From the NCBI GenBank assembly GCA_026874595.1, contig CM049314.1:66947300-67011299 (forward strand): a stretch of 64,000 bases of DNA, given 5' to 3'. Made by a program: the position numbers and the translations under genes. Below, piece after piece: positions 1 through 13,629 of the stretch. Source of the DNA: Sipunculus nudus (lineage: Eukaryota; Annelida; Sipuncula; Golfingiida; Sipunculidae). Numbering within the stretch: position 1 is the stretch's first letter; each line of letters opens with the position of its first letter. The notes under the pieces are model-generated. The model was not told where the DNA came from, did no database searches, and saw nothing but the letters and a program-made list of their open reading frames with translations.

Positions 1-699
1 AAATCAATTTATTAAAAAAGGATCCCTTACAATTCTCTGGAGAGGGGTTCCATACAAATAAATATTTAAGATCACAAGCGTCGACATAAGAAACACAAAA
101 TCACTAAGTCCGTTATGTTCACTGCACAGGGATGTTTTCTGTTTACACTGCTTCTGACCACATGACCATCGCGCGCACGCGCCATGGGAATGTCAGGCCG
201 TTCAATCAGTCAGCTCTCCCTTGTGTATACACAGGGCTCCAACAGGGTTCTATGCATGTTTAATACATTATGAACAATTAAGACACACTTTGTTTCGAAA
301 TGAATATTTTCATACATAGTTTTTTCATCTTTAATTAAAGTCCTTGATGCGATTCTCGTTGTGGCTATGAGAGTGGGTTGCAGTGTCCCGTCTTAGATCT
401 GTGTTTTTCTCCACCATTACAAATGTGATGAGAAAGATACAGTCAGACAGACAGACATACAGACAGACTTTAAGCAAATTTGTAACAAACCACACCGGCA
501 TCACTCGGCAAGTTTTGTATCACTTTTTGAGCTACCAGAGCCTTTCCTGTAACACACAAAAGCTTTAACAGTGATAAAAAAGCAAACCGTCTATCCAAGG
601 GTTGTAGTGTTGAACCGTTTAATTGCATTCTTTATAAAACCAAGAAAAGGTACATAATATCTTAGATAAGATATAAAGATCTTTTGAGGAAAGAATAAG
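1..699. other. Unassigned intergenic or intronic sequence
   Basis: I see no gene or recognised element. There is a short CAGA-type tract around 441-470 and a CpG-rich spot near 168-185 (gcgcgcacgcgcc). Open frames are short and lack coding character. Confidence 0.5.
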
Positions 700-895
700 C
701 TATCGAATAAGAAAGGCGTTGTGTCACAATCGACATTTGTACAGGACTTGTCAGTCGTATAGGACTTGACATCTTGTCAGCCGGTATAAAACTGAAACTA
801 TCGAATACGAAAAGTGTTGTGTCACAATCGACATTCGAACAGGACTTGTCAGTCGTACAGGACTTGACATCTTGTCAGCTGGTAAAAAACTGAAA
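700..895. repeat. 98-bp tandem duplication, member of a dispersed repeat
   Basis: Two head-to-tail copies, 700-797 and 798-895, each begin ctatcgaata and end near ggtaaaactgaaa. They differ at a few bases only. The core (gttgtgtcacaatcgacatt followed by ggacttgtcagtcgta) recurs inverted at 15906-15974 and 22781-22851, so this is an interspersed sequence that was locally duplicated here. No terminal repeats or coding content were recognised. Confidence 0.8.
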
Positions 896-1539
896 TGTTA
901 TAAAAAAAGTAAAAAAAGCTCTCTGGCCGTTATATTGAACTTATGCAAGATTTTAGTTTATTATCATCTAATAATAAAGTAACACACATTTCTCTATGGG
1001 CATTTCCAGGTTTGTGATTTTTTATAGATTCTTGGAATGAGCCTCTTTTATATTACTCTTTGAAACTTTTGCTGCTTAAAATGTATAGGTGTGCTGTAAT
1101 TATTCTGAACGAAACAATAATTTCTGTTTTGTTGACATATAACTACTAGAACACATTCGAAATAATAAAGTCAAGATTTATTTTCGCTTATCATAGTCCA
1201 TCGTTGAAGTATCGTGCAAAATATGAAAGAAGCACAATAATTTGCCAGCCTTTACTCGGCTTCTGTCAGCTACAAATGTTACAGTAATATAAGATATGTG
1301 TATATTACTGGAAATTACTTTCTTGAAATCAAAATGTGATATTCTACTTTTTATATGCATTATTTGAATTTTCTTGTGTGGAAACTTATTCAGTCACTAA
1401 GTGCTGGATAAAACCCAGGAGACATCAGCTGTGATAGTCATTGATTCTAAGTTCATATTGAAAAGGCTGTGCGCCTATCATTCAGTGCTACGTTAACTGT
1501 TCCTCGAGGGGCATACGTGTACTCCTTCGAGGAAAATAA
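896..1539. other. Unassigned sequence
   Basis: AT-rich sequence with no recognised gene, repeat or terminal motif before the LINE homology starts. Confidence 0.45.
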
Positions 1540-2956
1540 GGTTCTAAGATCCTAAGTAAAATAAAAACAACTGTTAATATATGGTCCAAGAAGACCATGT
1601 CTGTGTCTGGAAAGATCGCTATCATAAAAGCTCATATTCTGTCATTATTTACCTATGCCCTTCAAGTTTTACCTAATCCATCAGCAATATATATTAAAGC
1701 AATTGAATCATTACTTTACAGATTTATTTGGGGTAAACAAGACAGAATTAAGAGAACAACGCTAATCGCTCCAATAGAAAGAGGAGGGCTTGGTATGATA
1801 CATATAAAATCAAAAATGGAAGCTATAAAAATTAATTGGGTTAAACGATTTTTATCAGGACACATAGGAGAAGGATGGAGAAATATAGTAAACCAGCAGT
1901 TCAAGGGAATAGGTCAATTAATATTTAAATGTAATTTAGAAAGCACAGACACAACATACTTTAACAAAACATTTCATCCTTTTTGGAAAGAAGTGTTAAA
2001 TATATGGTGCAAATATAACTCTGATAAAGTAAATATGTGTCATGATATTTTATCACAGATTTTATTCTTCAACTCTTATATTAAAATGGATAGAGATATA
2101 GTATATGATAAACATTTATATAATGATGGTATAACAAAGATCAGTGATATTATTAAAACAATTAATAATAGATATGTATTTCTACCTTATGATGAATTAA
2201 TAAATAAAACTGAAGCTAAAATTAAGAAAATGCAGTATATGAGTTTAGTAGATGCAATTCCCACTATTTGGAAAAAAGAAATAAAAATATATGAACCTAG
2301 TACTATATTATGTAAAACAAAATTAGATAAAGTAATGGCAATGAAGAAAGTTACATATATTATATATAATGAACTTTACTTAATATTTATACAAAACGTA
2401 CAAAAATGATTGAAAAATGGAACAAAGACATGGAATGTGAATGTGAAGAAACAATATTTGAAGCTTTTAATAATATTAAGAAAACAACCATATCTGAAAC
2501 ACTAAGAATCTTTTAATTCAAACTTATGCATACATGTATAGCCCTTAACCCATTTTTATTTACAATCGGGAAGAAAGATAGTATACTTTGCTCTCTTTGT
2601 AAAAATGAGAAGGAATCATTATTGCATCTCTTCTATCAGTGCAGGGAAACCCAGAAAATAATGTCACAGATGAAAATCTGGCTCTTGAGTTTAAATTTTG
2701 TGATAGATGATGCTAATCTTTCTAAAAAGTGTGTTATATTCAACAAAACGAATTGCTCCACACTTAATCTATTACTTCTATTATTCAAAAGGTTTATATA
2801 AATATATGTAAATGTAAAGACATATTGCCATACCTTGACAGTTTACAGGCTTATATAAGGCAGATATATAATATTGAGAAAAACATAGCTAAACGAACTG
2901 GTAATATTGCTCTTCACCATAATAAATGGAAACCATTAATCAATTACTTAGAATAG
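1540..2956 (+). pseudogene. Decayed LINE ORF2 C-terminus with RT thumb/connection and zinc-knuckle region
   Basis: The first segment (to 2409) reads like the post-RT part of L1-clade ORF2. It has a GKIAIIKAHILS block, then LP-x-P, then FIWGKQDRI and GGLGMIHIKSK, which is typical of LINE connection sequence. The reading frame shifts near 2400. The second segment contains a TAA stop at 2514-2516, just before an FKL motif, and then the zf-RVT-like C-x2-C-x10-HLFYQC motif encoded about 2592-2642. A further frameshift near 2790 leads into the last frame, which stops at 2954-2956. Two frameshifts plus a nonsense codon make it non-functional. In the intact family this region helps bind template RNA; that role is family knowledge, not seen here. 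Confidence 0.85.
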
Positions 2957-3190
2957 TTTTTTTTTTAATTATAAACTCTGTAAATATTCTACTAAATAGT
3001 GATTATATATTCTTGACCCTCTGGATTAACTGTACAAAGTTCATAATGGTTTTGTATTTCTATGTTTGTATGTGAGCAATTTTTTGTTGATGCGATGTAT
3101 TTTTTTGTCCAGTGAATGTACATGTAGTAGCCGTACTTTGCTTTTCATGTTTCATGTTTGCTGTACATTGTATGTGTATTTTGTTTGTTC

Positions 3191-3219
3191 ATAATAAAAA
3201 TAAATAAATAAATAAAAAA
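3191..3219 (+). repeat. LINE 3' tail with poly(A) signal
   Basis: The string ataataaaaataaataaat continues as AAAT repeats and closes the LINE 3' UTR. Such simple tails mark the priming end of non-LTR insertions. Confidence 0.75.
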
Positions 3220-5703
3220 GGAGAGAGTGGAGATCCGCCGTGGGGGGGGGGGGGGGATCTGCGGCGTATCTTGGCATACCCTATCACCCTTTTATTTCAC
3301 GGACCACACGTTCTGAGGTGAATGACTGTGTTATGAGCGTTACTGGAACATGTTCTAAGGCAACACACACGTATTGTGTTGTTCTACGGAAAAGAGAACA
3401 AAAGATATGGTGCGAGTGGGCGATTAATTTTCTTTTTTATTTCTCCATCGGTATTAATACAATACTTGGAATTTTTTTAGCTTGCCTATGGAAAACAGAA
3501 ATTTTGCTTCAGTTTTTGAAATGTTTCAAGATAACACAATTTAGTCCGTTTTTCATACCTTTACGAAATCTATCATCGAAGCTGTGTTATAGCTGAAGTT
3601 AGCATATATCATAGTACATTATAAAGGATCTTGTCTTCATTTGCATAGAAAACATCCGCAGCGAATCCGTGAAACAATTTGTTTTTCGTATGGCCTAAGG
3701 TAACGTCAGCTTTCAGCATCAAACTCACCAAGTTCCCACTGACAGAAAAAGGTGTCACCCAAACAACTTGGCCATGACCGAATAATTATGTTTGGGTTCC
3801 GGGAAACACGTAAAACGCTGTATTAACAATTATGCAAAAATGACAATGTTCTACACGCGGTTAGATTGCTTGTTACTAGTATGAAGACAGGAAATTATCT
3901 AACGGACAATTAACTTTGGGATTGTTTTTGGATATTAAGTACTCCTGAACCCTCTCTCAAACGCAGAAACGTCAGTTATTTCTTTGAAGGCTGGCTACTT
4001 GTTAGAGTACATGTATTTATTTTCAAAGGGAGCTGAAAGAGGTCCATGTTGACAATACAATCATGCAGCTGTTTTGTAACTCTGTAATTGAAAGTTAGTC
4101 TCAAGTTTAAGTGCATTGTGTTTTAGTAACTAGGTGTTAAACGTCAGGGATGGAAATAATTTTTTGGTTTTAACAGTACGGGGAGATGTATTTGCCACTT
4201 GTTAAAATGTGTGATATAAAAGGCATTCCTAATGAAACTAGAAATATGCATTCTATGACTGTGCAAGTCCCTGCCAATAAGGGCGTAACCTATTTTGGGA
4301 TGCTGTGAAAACAGTTAGCATTCACTTGTTCTACTCATGTTCCCAGATTCATTCGGGCATAAGTAACTCTACATATTGGGAATTCCTTTATATCGATTTA
4401 TCGCCCATTCCCGAAATACCCTGTACATCAATTCTGTTTATTGATGCATCAGCTATGTTATACATAAACATAAGCAACAGGCAACAAGCACACACAAGCC
4501 CACATGCTCAGGGAGTTTAACGGATACCAGTTGGCGCAGGCAATTATGAAACTTTAAAGGTAATCAGTAGTGCTCTATCGATTTAGCTATATATCGTACA
4601 TATCGACACACAACATCGATACGCTTACCGATAAGCTGTGCTTGCTGTATCGTCGTACCGATGAAACACAAATATTACAAATATTGAAACAAGTCATACG
4701 ACCCTAATTATAACTATAACCTGAGTTACTTTTAAAGCGTATGCTGTTAGTTATGAATTATACTGACCTTTTAAGGATCAAACAAGATCGCGTGTTGTTG
4801 TATTATCGACTGGATGAGGAATGTGTATACAGTTCTCAGTGCTTTCATGACAAACAGGTACGTGTGAGCGATGATAGACTAATATATCACGATGTTTTTT
4901 ATTTGTTTTGAAAACAAACTTTATCCACAATGTTTTTAATTAGAATTGATACACAGAGAAAAATAAAGCGTATCGGTATCGCTTTAAGTATTTCAAAATA
5001 CGTGTCGTATCAAAATTGGTTGACCGTTACCCAGCTCTAGTAACCAACCAGGGCTTTATACATTATTAATGTTTTAACAATTATATACTTCATTGAAAAT
5101 AAAGGTATGTCAGGTCTCCAGATGAAAACACCTTACATCCAACGATCTGCATCCACAGTTGGCATGTGTTCAGGGCGTGTATAGTATGTGTGGAATCACC
5201 ACCACCCCCCTCCCCCACCCCCTCTACCACCTCTCACCCACAAACAAGTTTTTGGCCAGAGAGGATGGTCAAAGTAATCATTCCCTACCAAGATAAAATG
5301 ATTTGTATATTCGAAATGAAATATTTTAATAAATAGAATGATTGACCTTGGTCATATTTCGGCTTTCTGTTTGATATACAAGCAATCATAGATAGGTTGT
5401 TTATAATTCCGAATGCCGTTAGCCTTCCTTTACATGTAAATATCATTCGCACATTGTACACGTGCAAGTTAAACTAATCAGAGCAAAATATACATTTATC
5501 TCTGTATAATAAGTCATGCCTTCTGGTGAAGATTGTAGATTCTAGATCAATTTAAAGAAATGAATAACTTTTTGTTGCCTTTTATTGTCCATGTATTGAC
5601 TTCAGTTATTTTTAATTTAATGTATTGTATTTTTTCAATGATTTTATTTTATTTCCTTCTCATAATTTTGCATAGGAATTTTTCATTTATAAATACACTA
5701 AGA

Positions 5704-6290
5704 ATGGGGGGGGGGGGGGGGGGGGGCTATGCTGGTCAGTACGGGGTAACCTGAAATCCGGCATAGGAAAACCTGTGGGGGATACATGAAATCAGGAGCA
5801 GGCTTACCCAGGGGGTAATGTGACATTAAGTAAAAGCTACCACCGGGGGTACTCTAAATTGAATTAAAGGCTACCTCCGCGGTAAGTTGAAATCAGATAC
5901 AGGCCACTGCGGGGTAAGCTGAAATATGGTACAAGTACCCACGGGTGTTACCTCATTTCAGGTAAAGGCTTACCTCGAGGGTACCCTACACTATGATAAA
6001 GACTACCTCGGGGTAGTCTAAGGTCTAAAATCAGGTCTATACTACCACTGCTAGAAGGTTGATAACAGGTAAAGGATACTCCTAGGTCGAAATCAGGTAA
6101 AAGGTAACCCTCGGGTTATCATGAAATCAGGTATATGCTACCTCAGGAGTTAATCTGAAATCAGGTAACGGTATCATTTATGGATACGCCAAAGAGGTGA
6201 GTATTCTTATCAGTGCGGGGGTAATCTGAGATCATATGCTGGCTACTCCCTTCCGTATTCTGAAATAGAATTCCTATTACCGGGTGAAGA
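5704..6290. repeat. Degenerate 36-38-bp minisatellite, copy A
   Basis: The unit approximates ggggtaacctgaaatcaggt followed by aaaggctaccc, repeated about 15 times with substitutions and length changes. It opens with a 21-base G-run (5706-5726). The same array sits at the equivalent place in copies B (14397-15260) and C (18785-19320), so it predates the segmental duplication. Confidence 0.85.
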
Positions 6291-6448
6291 GCTGTAATAT
6301 GTGTAAAAAGTCTTGCATGTGTCCGAATATAAGAGTGTTAGATGTTACTCCTTTCCGATCTTTCACTTCAAGTGACACCACCTGGTGTCTTTACTGATAT
6401 AAGCGTCACATAAACACTGTTTTATAAAACAAATATAAATCATAACAA

Positions 6449-6707
6449 GTAAAAAGAAAAATTTAAAGTAGAGCGCAATATTCTATAAAGATCCAACTTA
6501 GACAATATCACAATAAATACTTTTTTTTCCATTATACCGACTCTAAGATACAGTAAACTTTTACATAAATGCTATATATGTAAAAAGAAAAATTTAAAGA
6601 AGAGCGCAATATTCTATAAAGATCCAACTAGGACAATATCACAGTAAATACTTTTTTTCCCATATACCGACTCTAAGATACAGTAAACTTTTACATACAT
6701 GCTATAT
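6449..6707. repeat. 131-bp tandem duplication
   Basis: Copy 1 (6449-6579) and copy 2 (6580-6707) both begin gtaaaaagaaaaatttaaag and share the whole block through taagatacagtaaactttta. They differ at only a few positions, and copies B and C have a single copy. It is therefore a local event more recent than the segmental duplication. Confidence 0.9.
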
Positions 6708-8069
6708 TTTTATTTTATTTTTATTTAATTTGATTCAAGTTTCTTTTCTTTGATATTTCTGACTGGAGTATGAAGAAGCGGCAAACATAATTTTTACTGA
6801 GTGAAACTGACACAACATGTTTCAGCATCTATGCTAATGTTGATATGGACAAATCGCAGTATGGCCATAAAATCTAGATCAGCAAATTTAAAGTTTTCTT
6901 AAACACGAAATTTTAAATATTATTTCATTTTTAATGAACAGATAATTATGACATCATAGTTATATTTTCCGACATGTAGAGAAAATTAAGACTGTGACAT
7001 CTTCACTTGGAGATGTTAGCTTGCCATTAAATAGACGTTCCAGTGTCATAGCCTACATTAATGTAATATTAGTAGTTGATGGAAGTTAATTGAGTATGGT
7101 TAGAGAACTATTGTGCTTCTTTTAATTTTTGCTCGATACTTTTAAAATGGAGCTTCGCCGCTTGACTTTGGTATGCAAACATAGACCTTCATCTAACTTT
7201 TAATTCGATTGTTTACGTTGTAATTATATGTAAACAAATAAAATGTGTAAGTTCTTTGAGAATATTAACAACACACATACATATTTTAAACCGAGGGCAT
7301 ATGGCACATAGCCTCAAAATAGCATAATTGAGCTTAATGAAACGGAGGCTCATTTCGAGAATCTCACTAAAAAAATAACAAAACCTTGACATACTGGTAA
7401 AGAATGTGGATCACTATAATATGAGATCATAATAAAGGATCGTACCTTCAAATTCTTGCGTTAGTTCTATAAGTCACACAAAAGGGGGCTACACCTACTG
7501 GATGGCTTTGATCTTGATGCTTAAAGTTTGTCCGTCTGTCAGTCTCTCTCTCAATCTTTCCTTATAGCTCTTTCCTGCTATCCTTTCTTGTATTTACATT
7601 TAAACTGTAACAATCTTGTGGGACAATTGTTATACGTCACTCAGAACAACTAAAATATAAATGCTAAAGCTAATTCTAATAATAACAATAAAACACATGC
7701 ACACAAGTGTCTAGTACAAAGTTACATTAAATTAATAAAATGTGTCAGGCTTTTGAAGAGAGATCAACCCGTTTTGTATCCAAAATGTATTTTGAACATA
7801 TTAAGAGCGGGATTTGCTGTAAACAGACAGATTAACATCAATGTAATAACTCAAGTTATTCTCTGGATAACCGGTATGTTTATGTTGCCGGCCTAAATAT
7901 TGTCAGCTGTTTCACTGACCATTGTGCAGTCCAGATACTATTGATACATTAACGGGAGATTTTTATAAGATCATTTCTGCCACTGTAGAAATGCATCTTC
8001 GGGGACTGTTTTCAGTTAAACTATAAAGGTAATGGCCATGAGTCATTACTTCTTGCTGAATTGATACAT

Positions 8070-8070
<1 letters not shown>

Positions 8071-8110
<40 letters not shown>
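8071..8110. repeat. (ATA)n microsatellite
   Basis: About 13 ATA units. The homologous position in copy C (23746-23791) also has an ATA array, so the locus was inherited through the duplication. Confidence 0.95.
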
Positions 8111-8111
<1 letters not shown>

Positions 8112-10875
8112 TGATGTTAGATTCGGATTTGGACTTTATGGTCCTAGATGCAGAGGTAGGGACTACTGAAATCAGGCTTGGAGAAGCTCGAGTCCAGTTG
8201 AAGGAAAGTTTTGCCATATGTATATACATGTGCTCACTATGCTTACTGAAAATAACCAAAATGACTAAATACGAAGCATAAGCTCTGCAAGGGACTCAAG
8301 ATAATTAAACATCCAAGTAAAAGCACTTGTAAACATAATCTCAAATTTCTATTTCGAATTTCTTTTAATAATGGTATTTTTATGGGCTCGGACTGGGACA
8401 TGGAGTCCGATTCCAAAAGACTCGGACTAGAAGGAGGTGGACTTGGACTCCGATTCTAGAGATGGACCGTTGAATAGTGTGGACTCGTCTATGTTAGTGT
8501 TTCAAACAGATGTTTCTAAATGACACTTTTCACCATGCAAACATTGGAAACATAATAGAAATTCCCAAACTAGACTTCATGTAACGACAGTTATTTCATA
8601 CGACAGTCATGGATCTCTACCAATCCCCCACCCCGATTTTCCACTGTTCTGTATTCCACCTGAACTTTTTTTCCAAGAACTATAGTGCTGTACAACAAAT
8701 GGCATTTGGTCGATTTGGTCGTTCTTGTTTAAGATTTTACGGATGAGCCGAAAAGCCGGACTCTTTTTTTCGTGATTTGAATATTATTAAAAAAAATGTT
8801 GAAGAAATCACTACCAAACTTGCCACTCTATTCCTACAATGTAAGTGATATGTCTTACAACGTTTCAACTCTCCAGGTTAAATGAATAATCAGGAAACGT
8901 AGCCTAACTGAAAAGTGTGCCATTACTGTGCCTTAGACCCCATTAGCAACAATACCACGGGCCTGGTCTTCAATGCAACAAATTAAAACACGAAATATTG
9001 GAGCGGCGAATCGATAGAACAAGCATTTGTATGGCCTGAGTTGACGTCAGAGTTCAGCGTCAAGTTTTTTAAGGTTCCACCGATAAAAAAATTGACATTC
9101 ACACAAACGAAGAAAAGCGCTGTGAAATCGATTATACAGCAATAACAAAGTTTTGCACGCGTTGAGGCTGCTTGTAACTATTGGTAGACAGGCAACAGAC
9201 GAACAATGAACTTTGGAATTGTTTATGGATTGTTACTACTCTTAAACCCTTTTAAAAGGAGAGAGTACTTTTTTAAGTGTGGCCACTTGGCCATTGTGTG
9301 TAACGATATAAAACAAAATCTGTATCCTGCCAAAAAGACGCATTATATCTTTCAATGTAGCCTTATTTATGTAGGAAGTGCCCTTTGGTTGAAAGATTTT
9401 GAGCGGGTGACCTTTACTTCGGGCATGGGGGAGGGGGCTGATGTTTATTTTCTGTTGGGTTTCCCTCCGCATTTTTTTTTTCAAACACTGCAAATTTTGG
9501 GCGCAACTAATGCTGAGGACATCGGGCACATGTAGGCTGCATGGGTTTGAATAAAAGGTCAATGACATGCACGTTAAAGCGTTTGCACCATATGCGACAC
9601 GTCTCCGGCCTTCATAAAAATTAATTTTATTAATTTTATTGAATTAAATTTTCGTAATATGCGAATAAGGGGAGTTATTTTCAAAAGGTCTGTTTCTACA
9701 AAACTAACATTGGTAATTGGTCAAACATTAATTGTCTAGAAACAGTTTCTTCTGTTCAAAGATTAATACTATTATATTAAAGCATATCAACAGCATGCTG
9801 GATTGGATTTTTGTAATAATATGAAAATAAGTTCCGCCAATAACACCCAGTCCACGTTCAAATGAACATATATGAAAACAAAAACACTATTATCCATGAT
9901 AATGGGTCCAACTTTATGTTTAGACCAAGGACTTCCAGGTCAAAGTTTACTATAAAATAAAATGAACAAGGATCTGCAGTAAATTTTAATTATTCATGTG
10001 CGAATATGGATCGCCATGGAAAAAAAATCTATTGTCAAGATCTTGGTAGAGTATTCTTGATATACAGTACGAATTTTCATTTGTGCATTGTTTATCCAGA
10101 TAGAAAATGTACAGGTAACCTCCAGTTATCTTTGTTAAACTTACTTTAAAGCAGTTCTTTTTCTTCAGGCAAGTTCAGTGATTCACATGCAAATGTATGA
10201 ACGGGTAGGGATGCTTCCAGCTAGGGTTCTCCTTTGAAACCTAATGAAACATAAAGCGCATATATAAGAAAGCATATATTATTCTTTATAGATTACCTTC
10301 TTACTCTTAAAAGTTTATTTTATGTTAGCCAAGGCTAGGAACCAGCAAATAATAACATTTTAAGGACTCTAACAAGTTTAGTTTTTTTTATGGAAAATAT
10401 TGTTAAAAGTTTCGAAACTAAAAATCATCATTCTAATTGTATAAGCCTCCACCATTCACTTATTTGGCCCATATTCCCAAGTTCTCTTCAAGACGTTCTT
10501 GGATCCTGAACATGTGCCGGATCAACACCAAAATCTAATAGGTTCTTCATTGGCCAACCCCGAAATGTCATGACATTCTGCTTAAGTTTGCGTGAGTTAT
10601 GCTGTGTACAAATACACACACACATGTGCGAGACTAACGCATAACATCCTATAGGAGGCAAAATATTCTTGTTTCTTTTCACTGTTTGATCTATACAGTC
10701 AAAGCTGTGGCAAAAGTTCCGTCATATTTTCTCATTTTTTTAACATTTCCACACTATTTTGTATCACTAATCTAGCTGTCAATCGGGGACTAGTACGACT
10801 CATGTGGTTTATGGTGGATTTGTGATCGATATGCAAATAAGGACCGCCATAAACAAAAAAGTATACCTGCTACAG

Positions 10876-11130
10876 GCTTCTATGGTCTAGGGCTATAGAG
10901 CACAGGGCTCAAAGCCGGGTGATCGAATCTCAGCCGAGTCACAAGTGAGTGCGCTTTTTGGGGATTCCTCGGTGTTATGACTCAGGAACTAGGACGGTTC
11001 ACACCCTGGGCTCTCAGGTGCAGTAGTCACTGCGCTTGGTAAACACAAGAAAAAGAAAGCGTGTAATTCTGCCCTGACCGTTCGATACCGGAATGGTATT
11101 CTGCAGATAAACATATATACTTAGATTTAA
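10876..11130 (+). mobile_element. tRNA-derived SINE (copy A)
   Basis: The head resembles a tRNA. An A-box-like stretch (tatggtctagggctatagag) is followed 30-40 bases later by a B-box-like gatcgaatct at 10921-10930, spaced as in RNA polymerase III promoters. A conserved body follows (gtgagtgcgc, cggtgttatgactcag, gaaagcgtgt, cgataccggaa). Equivalent copies occur at 30061-30293 (same orientation, inside copy D) and at 12958-13290 (reverse orientation). Confidence 0.7.
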
Positions 11131-12600
11131 AAACAAAAATCGAGGCGGTTACCTCCAACAAAGTGTCTCATATTAAGAACTAACCATGAAAATGGTCACA
11201 TGTCATGACCACATGGGTTCTTATTTTAACAGATCAATATAAACCTTTGTCAGGAAAAGGGTAGGTGCATATTTTAATTTTAATCATGTAAATTAGGAAT
11301 GGTTTTGATAAAAACATTCTTTTAATATCGCAATTTCAAACCTTGATAATTAGTCAAACATGATGTTTTTCATTGTAGTCCTTAGTAAAAATAGAATGTT
11401 TAAAGACCGCAGAAAAAAAACAAACAAAAGAAAACTGGTTTTCAGTTGTTTTTTTTTTTATTATGCAAACAGGAAAGTCACTGAAAATATAATAAAGGAT
11501 AAATTAGCACAGATACAATTTTCAGACCTTGCTCCTTGCAGGAATAAAAACTCAGATAAGATCATAATACCTTTAAAGATACAATTTATGTGTCCACTTA
11601 TTTTCATGGTGTACGTCCATTTTATTTCGAATTGAACTTTGGTCCACTTCTACGCAGTAGAATGGTAAATCAGTTTCATAATCCGGTCATTGTGCTATTG
11701 TTATCATGCAGATGCTGTAAAAGTGATTATGCAACACAAACACGTAAATGTGCACGCGGGGAGAGTATCTGTAAGCAGATAACTAGTATTGGGTGTTCTT
11801 GACTAGTATCGCATGCTTTTGATCTCCGTTCCGATGCCCGTTAACGTTCAACCTTCTATTTAGTTCGTCGTATGATTTAAGCAGGGCTACCATATTGGAC
11901 ATTGACGTATTTTTGCGAGAGGTGGATTATTACATCACATTTAAAATATTATCCTGGTACTAGGACGACATATAGTATCTTCACCCCGAAGGTATAATTA
12001 ATTTAAGCTGTAAATACAGTTGTAAAAACATATGACCAGTAGACACAGACATATCATTTTTTTTACTCATGTTAGGACTGGATACCTATAATAAATATTA
12101 TTGATATTGTTATATAGTTATAGTTCAATCTAAACCGGGTGCTATCCAGGTAATATATGAACATAAATATTAATAAAGTGAATGTATATACAGTTAAAAA
12201 AAACAAAAGAATAAACAAACAACATAGCTCTTACAAAGGAATATCAACATAAATTTATGCTAATTTCATATTTACATTACATTCGGAAAATAATTAAATT
12301 AATTTATGTTATGGTTCGAAACTATAAAAGATAATTCAACATTTCAATTCACTAAAATAATTATTTCATTTCTCTAGAATGATACAAGTATATCTTTAAC
12401 ATATCTTTTGTCCGTAGAAATAGGTGGAAACAATTTATAAAATTCAGAATATCTTTTTTCGGTATCATTTTATGTCTAATGTTACCCAGCTTGGTTTTCA
12501 GCAGGCTGTAAGGCCGATTCCTGGTAGAAGTGTATGGCATGCAGCTTTATAAAATAAACACTGTCAAGAAAATTTTTGTAATTTAATGTCAACTTTCATC

Positions 12601-12612
12601 CCCCCCCCCCCC
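12601..12612. repeat. Poly-C tract
   Basis: Uninterrupted C12, one of many long G/C homopolymers in this otherwise AT-rich window. Confidence 0.9.
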
Positions 12613-12957
12613 ACCCCAACCAACACACATACACACATAAATATACTACTTTCTATACCATTAAAATGTAACGTCTAAACATAAGTGATATGATACATAC
12701 TTAAATCTGCACGAATTAAACCATTGGAGTAAAGGCCGAATATGAGAATGCAAAGACTTTTTGGGGAGCATCCAGCTTTAGGACCGTCCAAATGGCGGAG
12801 GTCGGCATTCCTAAAAACATTTTTTTTAGTTTATATTTGTTGTGCGACGCATGAGAAGGCTTTGGTTCTCAAAGCTGGTCATTGAATTAGGTGATTATAA
12901 TTAAATATTTGTGTGTCTTCATTTTATACGCCTCTCATTTTCAATGCCAGCTAAACT

Positions 12958-13290
12958 AAATATAGGTACATCTACAGAAGTTCATTCCGGTTTCGGACTA
13001 CGTCACAGGGCAGTAACACACGCTTCCTCTCTGTTATGTTCTGGTATTATCCAGGGCAGGTGAATACTGCACCTGCGGGCCCTGGGTGTTAATCGCCCCA
13101 TTGCTGGGTCAAACCACCAAAAAACCCCGAAAGGCGCACTAATTTGGGAGCGAAACATGGCCGTTTGGTACGGCCTCTCATTAAGTCGGCAGAGCGCTCA
13201 CCCATGGGGTGAAAAATTTCACAGCCTCGGTTGAAATTCAAACTCATGATCTCCCGGCTCCTGTGTTCGACCCTTGAGGCACAGATGCCG
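12958..13290 (-). mobile_element. tRNA-derived SINE, reverse orientation, with internal extra sequence
   Basis: Read on the minus strand, it shares the body of the 10876 and 30061 copies: gggagatcatgag, aaggcgcact/agtgcgcctt, tgctgggtcaaaccacc, ccctgggtg, cattccggtttcgga and tacatctacag. It is about 80 bp longer than the other copies, with added sequence around 13150-13240, either an insertion or a longer subfamily. It has no partner at the equivalent place in copy D, so it was probably inserted outside the duplicated unit. Confidence 0.65.
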
Positions 13291-13629
13291 GTAAATATTG
13301 GTGTGTCTATAAGAGCATGGATAGTCATGAGAATCAAATTGGACGATATTCACCCAAAGCTTTAATTTTCTAAGTTGTGTCTCCTAGTTTCTTTATTAAG
13401 GCTGATGTTTTCCATACATTTTCTTTATCCCGACAATGTTTTAAGAGAATTCTCATAGTAATCTCATCTATTTTGGGGACTAATAGTCTTCTTGTAATCT
13501 CATATAGAGAATTGGAATTAATTTTTTCAGTGAAATGTCCTGAAAAAATAATTAAATAATCAAAATAAAGATACATTGAATATGTATTTGTTGGCAAACA
13601 AAATATAACACATATTCGGTGACTGGACT

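Larger units (their letters stand above)
1540..3219 (+). mobile_element. 5'-truncated LINE (L1/Tx1-type non-LTR retrotransposon), 3' portion
   Basis: The element keeps only the last part of ORF2, a 3' UTR and a tail. Homology starts in open frame near 1540, after a stop at 1537. The translated 3' UTR end is followed by AATAAA-like tail sequence (3191-3219, repeated AAAT then A-run), the normal end of a target-primed LINE copy. The 5' end is missing the endonuclease and the reverse-transcriptase catalytic core, as expected for abortive reverse transcription. A G-run and segmental-duplication copy A begin immediately after the tail. Confidence 0.85.
3230..12560. repeat. Segmental tandem duplication, copy A
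   Basis: This block aligns collinearly to later parts of the window. Landmarks are a G-run (3242-3256) followed by cacggaccacacgttctgag near 3299, matched at 16482 and 26262. The stretch ggcctaaggtaacgtcagc near 3690 is matched at 9030, 16895 and 26615. The SINE-containing interval 10440-11130 is matched in copy D at 28680-30290. Divergence looks like tens of percent, with many indels, so the duplication is old. No intact gene is seen in it; the open frames are short and not conserved between copies, which argues against coding function. Confidence 0.85.

Noticed and set aside
9206-9568. Overlapping 109- and 108-residue frames on both strands
   Set aside because: The paralogous segment in copy D has lost both frames and neither shows domain features, so these are chance frames.
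10876-11000. Functional tRNA gene at the A/B-box region
   Set aside because: No complete cloverleaf or acceptor stem, and a conserved non-tRNA body follows in three copies, fitting a SINE. The same reasoning applies at 58105.
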